DNA of 64,000 bases from Methylobacterium haplocladii (GTDB lineage: Bacteria; Pseudomonadota; Alphaproteobacteria; Rhizobiales; Beijerinckiaceae), in the NCBI RefSeq assembly GCF_007992175.1, contig NZ_BJZT01000008.1, positions 62,001 through 126,000 of the forward strand, given 5' to 3'. A program made the position numbers and the translations under genes. Below the pieces are notes generated by a model. The model worked only from the letters and a program-made list of their open reading frames with translations, was not told the DNA's origin and made no database searches. Each line of letters starts with the position of its first letter. The stretch's first letter is position 1. Positions 1 to 9,079 of this stretch are shown in pieces.

Positions 1-109
1 GCGTATCGCCCAGCTGTGGGCAGCCTGGGGATAGTCGGCAAAGCTATGGCGTGACGCGACAGAAAGCCGTACAGGGCCGCGTCGAGATACGCCCCAGCGG
101 GACCTGATC

Positions 110-310
110 ATGCAGACGACGGCCGAGTCGAGCTCCATGCTGACGACCAACCCATTGCAGCAGCAGGTCGCCGAGGCCATGGGCAATCACTCCCTACCGA
201 TCAGCAAGCTCCTGCGGCTGATGTGGGCGATCGAGGCGGACAAGAGTCCGACCAACGAGAACCTGCGTGCGCAGCTGCGTGCCCGCATCGGTGCGCCCTT
301 GGCGAGCTGA
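110..310 (+). CDS. Small hypothetical protein (66 aa)
   Basis: A short cytosolic-looking protein with no signal peptide or membrane segment. The middle (about residues 20-55) looks helical and contains one Trp and charged residues. The ATG at 110 has only a weak purine stretch upstream; an in-frame ATG at 137 is an alternative. The gene downstream lies on the opposite strand, so this stands alone at the window edge. I do not recognise the family. The composition is protein-like rather than the Arg/Ala-rich look of shadow frames, which is the main reason for listing it. Confidence 0.45.
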   Translation: MQTTAESSSMLTTNPLQQQVAEAMGNHSLPISKLLRLMWAIEADKSPTNENLRAQLRARIGAPLAS

Positions 311-336
311 CCGGCTATCCCGGCTCGGAGCGCGAT

Positions 337-621
337 CTAGCGCCGGCGCTGCCGTCGCTTCATGCTATGATGCGCCGGGCGGGTGGAGCGCTTCATGCAG
401 CCGAAATAGAGCTGCTTACCGATTTCGCGCAGACCGAGGTTCAGCGGATCGGGAATCGAAAACACCCGGGCCTTGGCCTCGGCGCGACAGGCGGCGTCTT
501 GCAGGCTGGTGATCGGAGCCTCTTCTGCCAACGCAGAACCCGCGAACGCCAGGCTCGCGAGAAACAGCATCGCACCGAGCGAACCGGATGTCCCGCTCGT
601 GCGGGCGGCGAGGCGCGGCAT
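337..621 (-). CDS. Small secreted protein with two cysteines (94 aa)
   Basis: The N-terminus has basic residues, then a hydrophobic stretch ending in AFAGSALAEE, a clear Sec signal peptide of about 33 residues. The mature part is about 60 residues, with one Cys near residue 45 and one near 75, flanking a motif like VFSIPDPLNLGLREIG; a disulfide in the periplasm is likely. The ATG at 621 has GGAG about 8 nt upstream. The frame stays open further upstream, but that stretch lacks protein-like composition and would run through the next gene, so the short start is preferred. The basic C-terminal tail is unusual. Function unknown; similar small CRxEAK-type secreted proteins are common in Methylobacterium (general knowledge, not searched). 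Confidence 0.65.
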   Translation of the reverse strand: MPRLAARTSGTSGSLGAMLFLASLAFAGSALAEEAPITSLQDAACRAEAKARVFSIPDPLNLGLREIGKQLYFGCMKRSTRPAHHSMKRRQRRR

Positions 622-788
622 CGGGATGGCTCCATCGAGATTTCGTTCCGCGAGCACGCCGCCCACGGTGCGGAACCCTGCTACGCAAGCGGCTCCGTCA
701 TCCGTCTGAACGATAGCGGGCGGCTTCGGCAAGAGGGGCGAAAGACTGAACGCCGCGTGATCAACACGGTACCGCGACCCTTCGACCC

Positions 789-1070
789 TCACGGGCGCAC
801 CCAGAGGCATGGGCCGTCCTTGAGGGTTCTGCACTCGTAGGGCGCGTCGCCGATCATGGCACGCTTCTCGACGTCGCCGATCCCATCCGGCGGGATCGCG
901 CGACAACCGCCGAACTCGGCTGGGATCGTGTCGCCCTCCGGATCCTGGGCCATCAGGCGGCGCAGGGTCACGAGGTTGTCGCAGGCCACGATCGTCCGTG
1001 GGCCGGGCGGCGACTCGGCGGATGCGCCAGTGCAAGTGAGAACGAGGCAGGTGATCAGGAATAGCCGCAA
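789..1070 (-). CDS. Four-cysteine secreted protein, paralogue A (93 aa)
   Basis: It starts with a TTG codon that has a strong GGAGG 7 nt upstream. Residues 1-18 form a signal peptide (MRLFLITCLVLTCTGASA). The mature part has four Cys in the contexts VACDNL, GGCRAI, YECRTL and GPCLWV. The same four Cys and spacing pattern occur in the next gene upstream on the strand (1197-1631), so the two are tandem paralogues. Two disulfides in the periplasm are the natural reading. No enzymatic motif is visible and I do not recognise a named family. Codon use fits the surroundings. Confidence 0.7.
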   Translation of the reverse strand: MRLFLITCLVLTCTGASAESPPGPRTIVACDNLVTLRRLMAQDPEGDTIPAEFGGCRAIPPDGIGDVEKRAMIGDAPYECRTLKDGPCLWVRP

Positions 1071-1196
1071 GGCGCAACCTCCGATGGGGATACGCCTGAG
1101 CTAGGTCGACTGCCGCGTTTGCCCATGGGCGGCGCTCGAACATCCTCGCCTCCACGGCTGCACTGATCGCGATGACGGATGTGGGAGACCGCCGTG

Positions 1197-1631
1197 TCAG
1201 CGTTTGCTCTTGCCCTGGGACGAAGGGGACGGAGCCGGGCGGGTCGGCGCTGCAGCCGTCGTCGGAGGGGTCGCAGAGCCTGCCACGGTCCAGTGGCAGA
1301 CATTGGTGCCCTGCAAGCTCAGGCATTCGTAGGCACGGCCATTCAGCGCCACGTGATCGGCGGTGCCGGTGACGGCCCTGCGATCGAGCAGGCTGCAGCC
1401 GAGGTCGGATTTCGGGTCGGTGATCACCGGGATCGCTGCGACGGCATCATCTTTCGCGTCGCGCAGGACCGTGCGCAGGTTCGCCAGCGACGCGCAGGAT
1501 ATGACCGGAGGAGGGGCCGCCGCGCTCGTGGAAGGCGGTGTCGTGTCGGTCGATCTCGGCTGCACTTGCGCCGAAGCCGTGAGCGGCGACGCAGCGAAGA
1601 ACAGAATTGCGATCGGGAGACCGGCGTGCAT
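1197..1631 (-). CDS. Four-cysteine secreted protein, paralogue B (144 aa)
   Basis: The ATG at 1631 begins a signal peptide ending near PLTASAQ. An ATG at 1661 and a GTG at 1703 are in frame, but they would put about 10-24 polar residues before the hydrophobic core. After a Thr/Ser/Pro-rich linker (about residues 25-42) comes the conserved block with Cys in ISCASL, LGCSLL, YECLSL and NVCHWT, aligning with paralogue A. A Pro/Thr/Ala-rich, basic tail follows. The protein is probably periplasmic with two disulfides. Function unknown. It lies just downstream of the deformylase-like gene on the same strand; with the GTG start it would overlap that gene by 4 nt. Confidence 0.7.
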   Translation of the reverse strand: MHAGLPIAILFFAASPLTASAQVQPRSTDTTPPSTSAAAPPPVISCASLANLRTVLRDAKDDAVAAIPVITDPKSDLGCSLLDRRAVTGTADHVALNGRAYECLSLQGTNVCHWTVAGSATPPTTAAAPTRPAPSPSSQGKSKR

Positions 1632-1699
1632 CGACCCATCCGTAAGAGATCGATTGTGCATTAGCACGGCGTCGCCCGACGGATCGATATCACCCGCGG

Positions 1700-2203
1700 T
1701 CACGGCGTCACGCGCTTCAGCTTCGCGAAGCGCTTCAGGGCCCGCTCCCGCCGCAGCCGCGTCAGGCGCTCGATCCAGAAGATGCCGTCGAGCTGATCGA
1801 TTTCATGCTGAAGGCATGCGGCGGCGAATCCCTCCGCCGCCTCTTCGTGCTCGATCCCGTCGAGATCGCGATAGCGCACACGGATCCGCTCGGCTCGCTC
1901 GATGGACTCGGTGATCCCGGGCATCGAGACGCTTCCCTCCATCTGCGGAGCCCGCTCGTCCGAGGCCTCGACGATCACGGGATTGACGTAGACGATGTGC
2001 GGCATGTCGGGCTGCAGACGGATCACCACGATCCTGACGGGCTCCCCGATATGGGGCGCCGTCAGGCCGATGGCGGAGACGGCACGCAGCGTGTCGAGCA
2101 CGTCATCGGTGACCGCGCGAAGGCGCTCGTCCCAGGCCTCGACCGGGCGGGCCACGATCTTCAAGCGAGGGTCGGGAAACAAAATCAGATCGCGCGCAGT
2201 CAT
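1700..2203 (-). CDS. Peptide deformylase-like protein with degenerate active site
   Basis: The 167-aa length and fold-defining motifs match peptide deformylase (Fe/Zn metalloenzyme removing N-formyl from nascent chains). All three motifs are eroded. Motif I reads GLTAPHIG (residues 46-53), where the usual Gln is His51. Motif II reads EGSVS (89-93) instead of EGCLS, so the metal-ligand Cys is Ser91. Motif III reads HEIDQ (133-137) instead of HExDH, so the second His ligand is Gln137. Only His133 and Glu134 remain. Established chemistry needs Cys plus two His, so classical activity is unlikely. The ATG at 2203 is the only good start. It is probably an accessory paralogue, with the true def elsewhere. 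Confidence 0.85.
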   Translation of the reverse strand: MTARDLILFPDPRLKIVARPVEAWDERLRAVTDDVLDTLRAVSAIGLTAPHIGEPVRIVVIRLQPDMPHIVYVNPVIVEASDERAPQMEGSVSMPGITESIERAERIRVRYRDLDGIEHEEAAEGFAAACLQHEIDQLDGIFWIERLTRLRRERALKRFAKLKRVTP

Positions 2204-2411
2204 CTCGGAAGCCAGCCGGACACTATTGATGGTTATGGGTAACGATGAGGCGATCCGACCGTCAGTCGATCCGACAGTAAGAGGAATTTCGTGTTCGGTT
2301 CGGACCGAAGCAAATCATTTCGTGAATCAGCGCCTGGCGATTTTTGTAGGAACGATGCCGGCCCTCATGTGTTGGGGCCGATAACTGCAACATGGGAAAG
2401 GAGGTCTCATC

Positions 2412-2651
2412 GTGAAGACCATAAAAATTCTGCTCGCCGGCGCCGTTCTGGCTGCCACCATGGGTGCGACCGTTCCGGCTTCCGCGCAACGACTGACCAT
2501 CGGCCCCGATGGGCCGGGCATCGATTTGCGTAACCGCAATCAGCGCCAGCGGGACCGCGAGTTCTCGCGCCGTGACCGCGAAGATGGCTATTACCGCCAG
2601 CAGCGCTACCGCGATCGTGACAGAGGCTATCGCCGCGACTACGATTATTGA
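2412..2651 (+). CDS. Small secreted Arg/Tyr/Asp-rich protein (79 aa)
   Basis: A GTG start is set by a strong AAAGGAGG about 9 nt upstream. Residues 1-26 are a typical Sec signal peptide (KTIKILLAGAVLAATMGA core, cleavage after ASA). The mature 53 residues are highly charged, dominated by R, D, Q and Y in repeated RDR/RRD patterns, with no Cys. It is probably disordered and periplasmic or surface-associated. Function unknown. It is transcribed alone and followed by a clear intrinsic terminator. Confidence 0.8.
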   Translation: MKTIKILLAGAVLAATMGATVPASAQRLTIGPDGPGIDLRNRNQRQRDREFSRRDREDGYYRQQRYRDRDRGYRRDYDY

Positions 2652-2676
2652 GATTACAGGCAGCGAACAACTGTCG

Positions 2677-2703
2677 AAGGGGTCGGGCAACCGGCCCCTT
2701 TTT
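2677..2703 (+). terminator. Intrinsic terminator of the 2412-2651 gene
   Basis: A 10-bp stem (left arm 2677-2686, right arm 2691-2700, one G-T wobble) closes a GCAA tetraloop and runs into a T stretch to 2703. It sits 25 nt after the stop codon. Confidence 0.85.
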
Positions 2704-2732
2704 CATGCGCGCTGGGCAGCATGAGCGATACG

Positions 2733-5700
2733 CTACCACTCCCATTCCGCACCGACGCCGACGGAGGTGCGGCCATCGCTGCCGGCCTCGCCCTTGAGCT
2801 TGATCCGACGGGTCACGTCGTAATCGACGGTGGCCGCCGTATCCGCGGGCTTGGCGCCAGCCTTCACACCGACGCTCAAATCCTTCGCGAGGTAGCGCGA
2901 TGCGCCGATAGCCGGGCCGCCGCTCGCACCCGTGGAGACATCGAGACTGTCGAGCCCGAGGCCTTTGCGGGCCGCCTCGAACGCATCCGGGCCGCCGGCC
3001 GCGCCGGAAAATTGCGCCGCAGCTTGGGCCAGTTGGAGCGCCTGGAACGGCGAAAGGTTGCCGGAAGCCTTCTTGAACAGGATCCGGGACAGCACCTCGT
3101 CCTGCGGCAGGGCCGGGTCGGAGGTCAGTGCGAACACGGGCTGATTGGCCGGGCCGGAGACGGCAACGCGGGCGGTGACATCCGAAGCCTTTGTCTCCGC
3201 GACGAAGTCGAGGTCGGGCGCGGTGACGTCGCCCGCAAAATTCAGGCGGCCGCGGGTGAAGTCCAGGCGTTGGCCGACGATGCTGATGCGGCCGCGCCGC
3301 ATCTCGAAATCGCCGTTGGCGCGTGGATCGCGCGAAGAGCCGGTGACGTGAAGCTCCCCGCCGAGCTCCGCATCGATGCCGCGGCCTCGCACGAAGATGC
3401 GGTTCGGAGCGCTGATGACGAGATCGAGGGTGGCATCGAACGCCGCCGCGCTCTTGCCCCTGCGGCCGGCCGCAGCGACCTGCGCCTTGCGGTCCGCCCG
3501 CTTCGCAAGTCTTTCGCGGATCTCGGGGGTGGTGTTGACGTGACGGATGCCGGGGAGCGGCTGCACCGTCGCGGGCAGGCGATCGGGTACCGAGACGTCG
3601 ATGGAGACGACGTCGACCCGGCCCGAGACGCGGGGCGTGCGGGCGAGGGGGCCGCTCAGCGCGAGGTTGAGGTTCGTCACGGCCGTCATCAGCGGGCTCG
3701 ATACCAGCTCGGCCCGGTCGGCGACGATGCGAAGTGAACCCGGGAAACCGGAGGCCGGCTGCAGGGCGACCCGGCCATCGACAGAGAGACGGCCGCCGTT
3801 GCGGGTCGCGGCCGTAAGCCGTTCGAGCACGAGTGTCTCGCCCTGGCCGTTGACGCGGCCCTGGATGTCGGTGAGGCGGATGCCGTTGAGCGGATCGCTG
3901 ACGCTGCCGCCCGAGAGCGTGGCCGAGCCTTCGACGCGGGGCGCGGCGAGCGTCCCCGACACGCCGGCATCGAGGGCGACCCGGCCGCCGATGCGCTGGC
4001 CGCCGGTGCTGAGCAGCGAATTCGCCATGGCCGCGTCGAGATTACCGCGTGCCCGCAGCGCCAGCGCGCCACCGGTCTCGATCGGCAGCGAGCCGGTCAC
4101 GGTGACCTCCGCGCCGCGTCCGGCCGAGACGCGACCGTCGATGCTGGCGTTGCCGTCGCCCAGCGTGCCGCTCGCCTTGGCATCGATCGGCGGCAGCCCG
4201 GCCTTGCGGGTCTCCGGCGCGACGAGGCGCGAGACCGTGAGGGCGTAGCGCCCCGCGGGACGTTCGGCCGAACCATGCACGTCGGCGTCGCCGTCGAGCG
4301 TGCCGGAAAGGGCGAGGCTCGGCGCGGCGATCCGCGCCAAGGCCAGGGGAAGGGCGCGGATGCCGATCTTGAGGTCGAGCGCTTGTCCGGCGCGACCCTG
4401 TACGGTCACGCGGCCCGAGCCCGCCGCGAGGCTGAGGCCGTCGATGACCGCCGCTCCGTCTTCGAGCGTGATGCTGGCCGGGCCAGCGAGCGCAACCCGG
4501 TCGCCGCCGCGCGCCGCCGAGAAGCGCTGCAGCTCGATCCGCGTGGCCTCGCCCGGAACGAGCCGCGCTGCGCCGTCGAGGGCGAACCCGCGCGCCTGTG
4601 CCGTCAGGGTGACGTCGCTCGCCTGCGGGGTACCGGCTGCGGTGAGCCGGACTGTGTCGATGGTCTGGCCCGCCGCAACGAGACGATCCGCACTGAGCCG
4701 GCCGTCGATGACCGGCCGTGCGAAAGCATCGCGCGCCGTCAGGTCGGCATCGAGCCGGGCGAGACCGAAGCGGTCGTAGCGCAGGGAGGCGCCGGTGGCG
4801 CGGATCGCGGCATCCTGCCGGCCGCCGTCTCGCGACAGCGTGACGTTCGCATCGAGAGAACCGGCCATCGGCACGAGCGCCAGCGGGGAGAGGTCGTCGA
4901 GATTGCCGGCGTGGATTGCGAGTCGGCCCTCGCTCAGCAGCGTCCCGACGTCGACCGCCGCGCGCCCGTCGATCGCGACGGAGCCGAGCGCCAAGGCGAG
5001 CGAATCGAGGGACCAATCCTGCTGGGTCTGGCGCGCGATCCGCGCCGTGCCGGTGAGCGGCTTGCCGGCCACGCTTCCACTCAGGCGGACATCGCCGTTC
5101 ATGGCGCCGGTGAGATCGGCCAGGGTCGCGTCGACGCGCAGATCCCGGATGGCCTTGGCATTCGCCGTGGCGGTCGGTGCGGCGATCGTCAGGGCGAGAT
5201 CGGGCCGGTTCAGGGAGCCGGTGAGATGGGCATCGAGATTCGCACGGCCCGTCAGCCGTTCGTCGAGGGCCGCGAGGTCGGTGAGGTCGATCCGCCCGGT
5301 GACGTCGGCCCGCGTTGCCGTCGCCTGGCCCTGGAGCGTCGCCGTCGTCGCCGCGCCGGCGAGCCTGACCCCCTCGAAGCCATAGCCATCGAAGGCCTGC
5401 GATACGCGGCCCGTGATGCTGGGCGCCCGTCCGAGAAGGTCGTCCACTGCCGCAATCCCGAGGACGAGATCCTGCCCGCGTAGGTCGAGATCCGCAGAGA
5501 CGGACTTGCGCGCCGGATCGCCGCTCAGCGCCGCCTTCGCATCGAGACGCCCCGCAAGGGCGCGGCCGGCCACGTTGGAGAAGACGCCGATATCCGCCAG
5601 CGCCGCCTCGACAGTGCCCGTCAGGACGTTCTGTCCGATGCGGCCGGCGTATTTCAGGTTGGCCGTATCGGAATCGAGCACGAGGCTGGCGATGTCCAGG

Positions 5701-7070
5701 TTGCCGTCCGGCGTCGAAGTCGCGCGCAATGTGAGGGCGGCGCGCGAGCCGATCGCGCGGCGGAAAGCCGGGTCGGCGAGGCGCAGGCCCTCTATCCTGG
5801 CATCCGCAGTGAGGGCGAAGCGCGTGGCCTTCGGATCGGCTCCGATCGGCTCCGCGCCGACCTTCGCCTCGATCCGGTCGAGGGACGAGTCCTTGGTGCG
5901 CAAGCCTTTCGCGTTCAGGGCGCCCTTCACCACGGGAGAGGCGAGGGGACCTCTGACGCTCCCATCGAAGACGAGGGTCTGCAACTCGGTCTCGGCGGCC
6001 CTGGTGACGCCGCCCTCGGTCGGGACGGCGCGAGCCTGGATAGTCAGGTCGGCGACGCGATCCGCGGTGATGCCGCCGCCGAGGATGAGGCGGGCCGTTC
6101 GCGAGGTCAGGTCGAGCCGATCGATCCGGAAAGCGCCGCTATCCGAAAAGCTCAAGCCCCCGTCGAGCTTCGTCGTGCCGGAGAAGATCGCGGCGGCAGG
6201 GCCGGGGACGAGCCCCTCGATGCGCGAGACGAGGTCGAGGCTCAGGCGCCGGTCCGTACCGATGCGCGAGATGCGGGCGCTTCCCTTGGCGCCGATGTCG
6301 GGGCCGGCGTCGAAATCGAGCCGGGCATTCCAGGCATCGAGCGTACCGCGGCCGTCAAGATCGAGATTGATCGGCGGTTCGCCGGGCAGGTTGCCGGCCC
6401 GCGAAAGAAGGCCGCCGGCCGGCTCGACGAGGCTGGCTTTCAGTTCGAGCGTCTCGCCCTTCGGCACGAATAGCAGCTTGGCGATGAAGCGCCCGGCCGC
6501 GTCGAGGCGGCGGGCGTCGACGTTGAGGTCGAGACCCTCGGACGGATTGCCGAGCTTGACCTTGCCGTCGGCCGCGAGCCGAGCGGCTTGGCCGGCGATC
6601 GTCTCGCCGAGAACCAGTTCGGCGAGCTTGAAGCCCTTGATCTCGACCTTCACGGGAAGGTCCGGAAGCAACTTGCCGTCCGGCGCCTCGACCGGAACCG
6701 CATTCGGATCGGGCAGCGGCCTGCGCAGGACGTCGAGACGGCCGATTTCCAGACTGTCGACTTCGAGCCGGCCCGAGAGCAGGGCGAGGCGGCTCCAGAC
6801 CAGCCGGGCGCGGTCGAGCTTCAGCCAAACACCGTCGCGATCGCTGATCGTGACGTCGCGGATGATGGAGTCCGAGGACAGCGCCCCATCGACGGCGCCG
6901 ATCGACACCTTCGATGCGGATGTCGAGAGCGCCTTCGAGAGCAGACCGCCGAGGACGGTCTTCTCGCCGTCGGCCGCGCGGGAGAACCCGGCCGGAACCA
7001 GCACCGCGAGGAGGAGAACGCAGAGCAGGGCGGCGAGAGCGTGGCTTCGTCCGATCCCGGCAACCACCAT
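2733..7070 (-). CDS. tamB: TamB, translocation and assembly module inner-membrane subunit
   Basis: TamB is a large AsmA-like/DUF490 protein spanning the periplasm as a beta-rich groove and working with the Omp85 protein TamA in outer-membrane protein or lipid delivery. The 1445-aa length fits the family. The N-terminus has a hydrophobic anchor (about residues 8-30, LAALLCVLLLAVLVPAG). The body is a long run of repeated beta segments rich in G, D, A, L with patterns like LDGRGTLDAW. The C-terminal ~350 residues (RGRGIDAELGG, RGRLNFAGDV, VGVGAEWEW end) match the DUF490 region. The ATG at 7070 overlaps the tamA stop (TGATG), indicating translational coupling; a TTG one codon upstream is ignored. 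Confidence 0.93.
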   Translation of the reverse strand: MVVAGIGRSHALAALLCVLLLAVLVPAGFSRAADGEKTVLGGLLSKALSTSASKVSIGAVDGALSSDSIIRDVTISDRDGVWLKLDRARLVWSRLALLSGRLEVDSLEIGRLDVLRRPLPDPNAVPVEAPDGKLLPDLPVKVEIKGFKLAELVLGETIAGQAARLAADGKVKLGNPSEGLDLNVDARRLDAAGRFIAKLLFVPKGETLELKASLVEPAGGLLSRAGNLPGEPPINLDLDGRGTLDAWNARLDFDAGPDIGAKGSARISRIGTDRRLSLDLVSRIEGLVPGPAAAIFSGTTKLDGGLSFSDSGAFRIDRLDLTSRTARLILGGGITADRVADLTIQARAVPTEGGVTRAAETELQTLVFDGSVRGPLASPVVKGALNAKGLRTKDSSLDRIEAKVGAEPIGADPKATRFALTADARIEGLRLADPAFRRAIGSRAALTLRATSTPDGNLDIASLVLDSDTANLKYAGRIGQNVLTGTVEAALADIGVFSNVAGRALAGRLDAKAALSGDPARKSVSADLDLRGQDLVLGIAAVDDLLGRAPSITGRVSQAFDGYGFEGVRLAGAATTATLQGQATATRADVTGRIDLTDLAALDERLTGRANLDAHLTGSLNRPDLALTIAAPTATANAKAIRDLRVDATLADLTGAMNGDVRLSGSVAGKPLTGTARIARQTQQDWSLDSLALALGSVAIDGRAAVDVGTLLSEGRLAIHAGNLDDLSPLALVPMAGSLDANVTLSRDGGRQDAAIRATGASLRYDRFGLARLDADLTARDAFARPVIDGRLSADRLVAAGQTIDTVRLTAAGTPQASDVTLTAQARGFALDGAARLVPGEATRIELQRFSAARGGDRVALAGPASITLEDGAAVIDGLSLAAGSGRVTVQGRAGQALDLKIGIRALPLALARIAAPSLALSGTLDGDADVHGSAERPAGRYALTVSRLVAPETRKAGLPPIDAKASGTLGDGNASIDGRVSAGRGAEVTVTGSLPIETGGALALRARGNLDAAMANSLLSTGGQRIGGRVALDAGVSGTLAAPRVEGSATLSGGSVSDPLNGIRLTDIQGRVNGQGETLVLERLTAATRNGGRLSVDGRVALQPASGFPGSLRIVADRAELVSSPLMTAVTNLNLALSGPLARTPRVSGRVDVVSIDVSVPDRLPATVQPLPGIRHVNTTPEIRERLAKRADRKAQVAAAGRRGKSAAAFDATLDLVISAPNRIFVRGRGIDAELGGELHVTGSSRDPRANGDFEMRRGRISIVGQRLDFTRGRLNFAGDVTAPDLDFVAETKASDVTARVAVSGPANQPVFALTSDPALPQDEVLSRILFKKASGNLSPFQALQLAQAAAQFSGAAGGPDAFEAARKGLGLDSLDVSTGASGGPAIGASRYLAKDLSVGVKAGAKPADTAATVDYDVTRRIKLKGEAGSDGRTSVGVGAEWEW

Positions 7071-9079
7071 CAAAAGGCCTGACCCAAGCTGATATACAGG
7101 GCGACCGGGCGCTCGCGGTTGCCCTTGATCCGGTCGAGGGGGAAGGCGAGGTCCACGCGGATCGGCCCGATGCCGGTGTAGTAGCGAAGACCGAGCCCGA
7201 CCGCCTTGCGGATACGCTCATCGAAATCGGGCAGGGACGAGGCGAAGGCCGTGCCCGCGTCGAAGAACGGCACGATGCCGATGGTATCGGTGACCTTGAT
7301 GCGCGCCTCGAGCGACATCTCGAGCAGGCTGCGCCCGCCGATCGGCAGGTTGAATGGGCCGCGGGGCCCAAGCGTCCGGAAGGCGAAGCCGCGCACCGAT
7401 CCACCGCCGCCCGCGAAGAAGCGGAAGTTGTCGGGGATCTCGGCCAGCGAGGCGCCGGAGACCGAACCGAAGCCGAGGCGGCCGGCCAGCACCGTGTTCG
7501 CTTCCTCGTCGAGGGCGTAATAGGTCGAGCCCTGCGCCTTCGCGACGAAGATGCCCGGGTCCGAGCCGAGGAAGCTCGGATAGGGCGTTGCCGAGGCGAG
7601 CAGGCGGAACCCCTGCGTCGGATCGAGCAGGCTGTCGGTGGAATCGTAGGTCACCGAGACCGGCACGCCGATCAGCCGGTAATCGACCTTGCCGAGCGCA
7701 TCCTGCGAGCGGCCGACCTGCCCGTCGAGCCCGACCTGGGCCGAGAAGCTGTCGGAGAAGCGGTGGCGCAGGCCGACCGACGCGCCTGCGGCGTCGACGA
7801 GATAGCTCTGCTGCACCTCGCGGGTTACGAAGACGTTGGCGAGCAGGTCGTTGCGGCTGCCGTCGAGCGCCGGCTTGACGAAGGTCGCCGAGAGCCGGCC
7901 GCCGAGTCCCGACGTGTCGATGCCGGCGAGCTTGCGCTGCTGCGCGAACGGATCGTAGCCGAGGCCGAGATAGTAGATGTCGGCGTCGAGCCGGAAGGTC
8001 TCGCCGCCGCCGAACAGGTTGCGGTTGGCGTAGTAGGCGCGCACGCCCGGACCGTCGACGGTGGAATAGCGGGCCGATACGCCGAGCAGGTTCCGCTCGC
8101 GTTCGCCGAGTTCGACGAAGACCGGCAGGTTGCCGTTCGCGTCGAGGCTCTCGCCCTCGCGCACGCGAACCGATCCTACGCCCTCGACCTTTGCAATCGT
8201 CCGGCGGATTTCGGCGATGGCCTTCGGCGAATACGGGTCGCCCGGCTCGGAATAGATGAAGGAGCGGATCACCGCCGGGTCGATACCCTCGGCGCCCGTC
8301 ACGCTGACCTCGCCGATCCCCGCCTTCGGGCCGGGATCGATAGTGAAGGTCACGTCCATGACGTGGGCCGCGTCGTCGACCACCGGATCGCGGGACAAGG
8401 CCTTCGCGAAGGAGTAGCCGAGCGCCCGGAAGCGGTCGACGATCCTGGCCTCGCGGGCGAGCAGGGTGGCGGAGCGGGCCGGCACATCGTCGTCGGTACG
8501 GGTGAAGCGCTCGGGTAGCACGTCGCTCGGGAACGACCGTCCGGCCCGGTCGCGCACCGACACCGAACGCACGGTGTAGGCCGGCCCCAGATCGACAGCG
8601 ATCTTGACCGGCACGAGAGTACGGGCGCGCGACCGCTCCGCCGCGCGTGCGGCAGCATTGAGCGCGGCTTCGCCGGCGACGGCGATGTCGGCGACCCGGA
8701 TCGTGACCGTTCCCTGATAGTAGCCATAGCCCGACAGCACGTCGGTCAGCCGGCGCTGGTCGGCCTCAGCCCGGCGCACGAGTCCCTCGCCGTCGGGCGG
8801 AGCCTCTTGGCGCAGGCGGTAGAGCGTCGAGGTGTCCTGAAGCGCCTGGACGATATCGCTGTCGTCGACGCCGGTGATGCGCACGCTGTAAGGCAGGGCG
8901 GTGGCGGTCGGCTGCGGCGGCTCGTCCTCGGAGCCGAACAGGCCGAACAGGTCGAAGGCCCGCGCCGGCTGCGGCACGGCCAAGGCAAGCGCGCTCGTTG
9001 CCAGCATCGCAGAGGCAAGCCGACGCACGGCACGCCGGCCGTTGTGATGGGGGCCCTGGGACAGGGTCAGGACTGGCAC
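7070..9079 (-). CDS. tamA: TamA, Omp85-family outer-membrane assembly protein
   Basis: 669 aa, the size of TamA-type Omp85 proteins. The chain has a Sec signal peptide with a basic n-region (RRAVRRLA) and hydrophobic core up to PARAF, then POTRA-like segments (about residues 50-310, e.g. SVSVRDRAG and EVSVTGAEG). A C-terminal 16-strand-type barrel follows (about 330-669), with the lid-loop-like GSVRGF motif and a terminal strand ending YISLGQAF. The GTG at 9079 is the first usable start; the SD is weak. It is first in a two-gene operon with tamB. Expected location: outer membrane. Confidence 0.93.
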   Translation of the reverse strand: MPVLTLSQGPHHNGRRAVRRLASAMLATSALALAVPQPARAFDLFGLFGSEDEPPQPTATALPYSVRITGVDDSDIVQALQDTSTLYRLRQEAPPDGEGLVRRAEADQRRLTDVLSGYGYYQGTVTIRVADIAVAGEAALNAAARAAERSRARTLVPVKIAVDLGPAYTVRSVSVRDRAGRSFPSDVLPERFTRTDDDVPARSATLLAREARIVDRFRALGYSFAKALSRDPVVDDAAHVMDVTFTIDPGPKAGIGEVSVTGAEGIDPAVIRSFIYSEPGDPYSPKAIAEIRRTIAKVEGVGSVRVREGESLDANGNLPVFVELGERERNLLGVSARYSTVDGPGVRAYYANRNLFGGGETFRLDADIYYLGLGYDPFAQQRKLAGIDTSGLGGRLSATFVKPALDGSRNDLLANVFVTREVQQSYLVDAAGASVGLRHRFSDSFSAQVGLDGQVGRSQDALGKVDYRLIGVPVSVTYDSTDSLLDPTQGFRLLASATPYPSFLGSDPGIFVAKAQGSTYYALDEEANTVLAGRLGFGSVSGASLAEIPDNFRFFAGGGGSVRGFAFRTLGPRGPFNLPIGGRSLLEMSLEARIKVTDTIGIVPFFDAGTAFASSLPDFDERIRKAVGLGLRYYTGIGPIRVDLAFPLDRIKGNRERPVALYISLGQAF

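Noticed and set aside
337..1326. Reading the 94-aa secreted gene as a 329-aa protein
   Set aside because: The upstream part overlaps the four-Cys paralogue in another frame and is not protein-like; a signal peptide begins at the 621 start.
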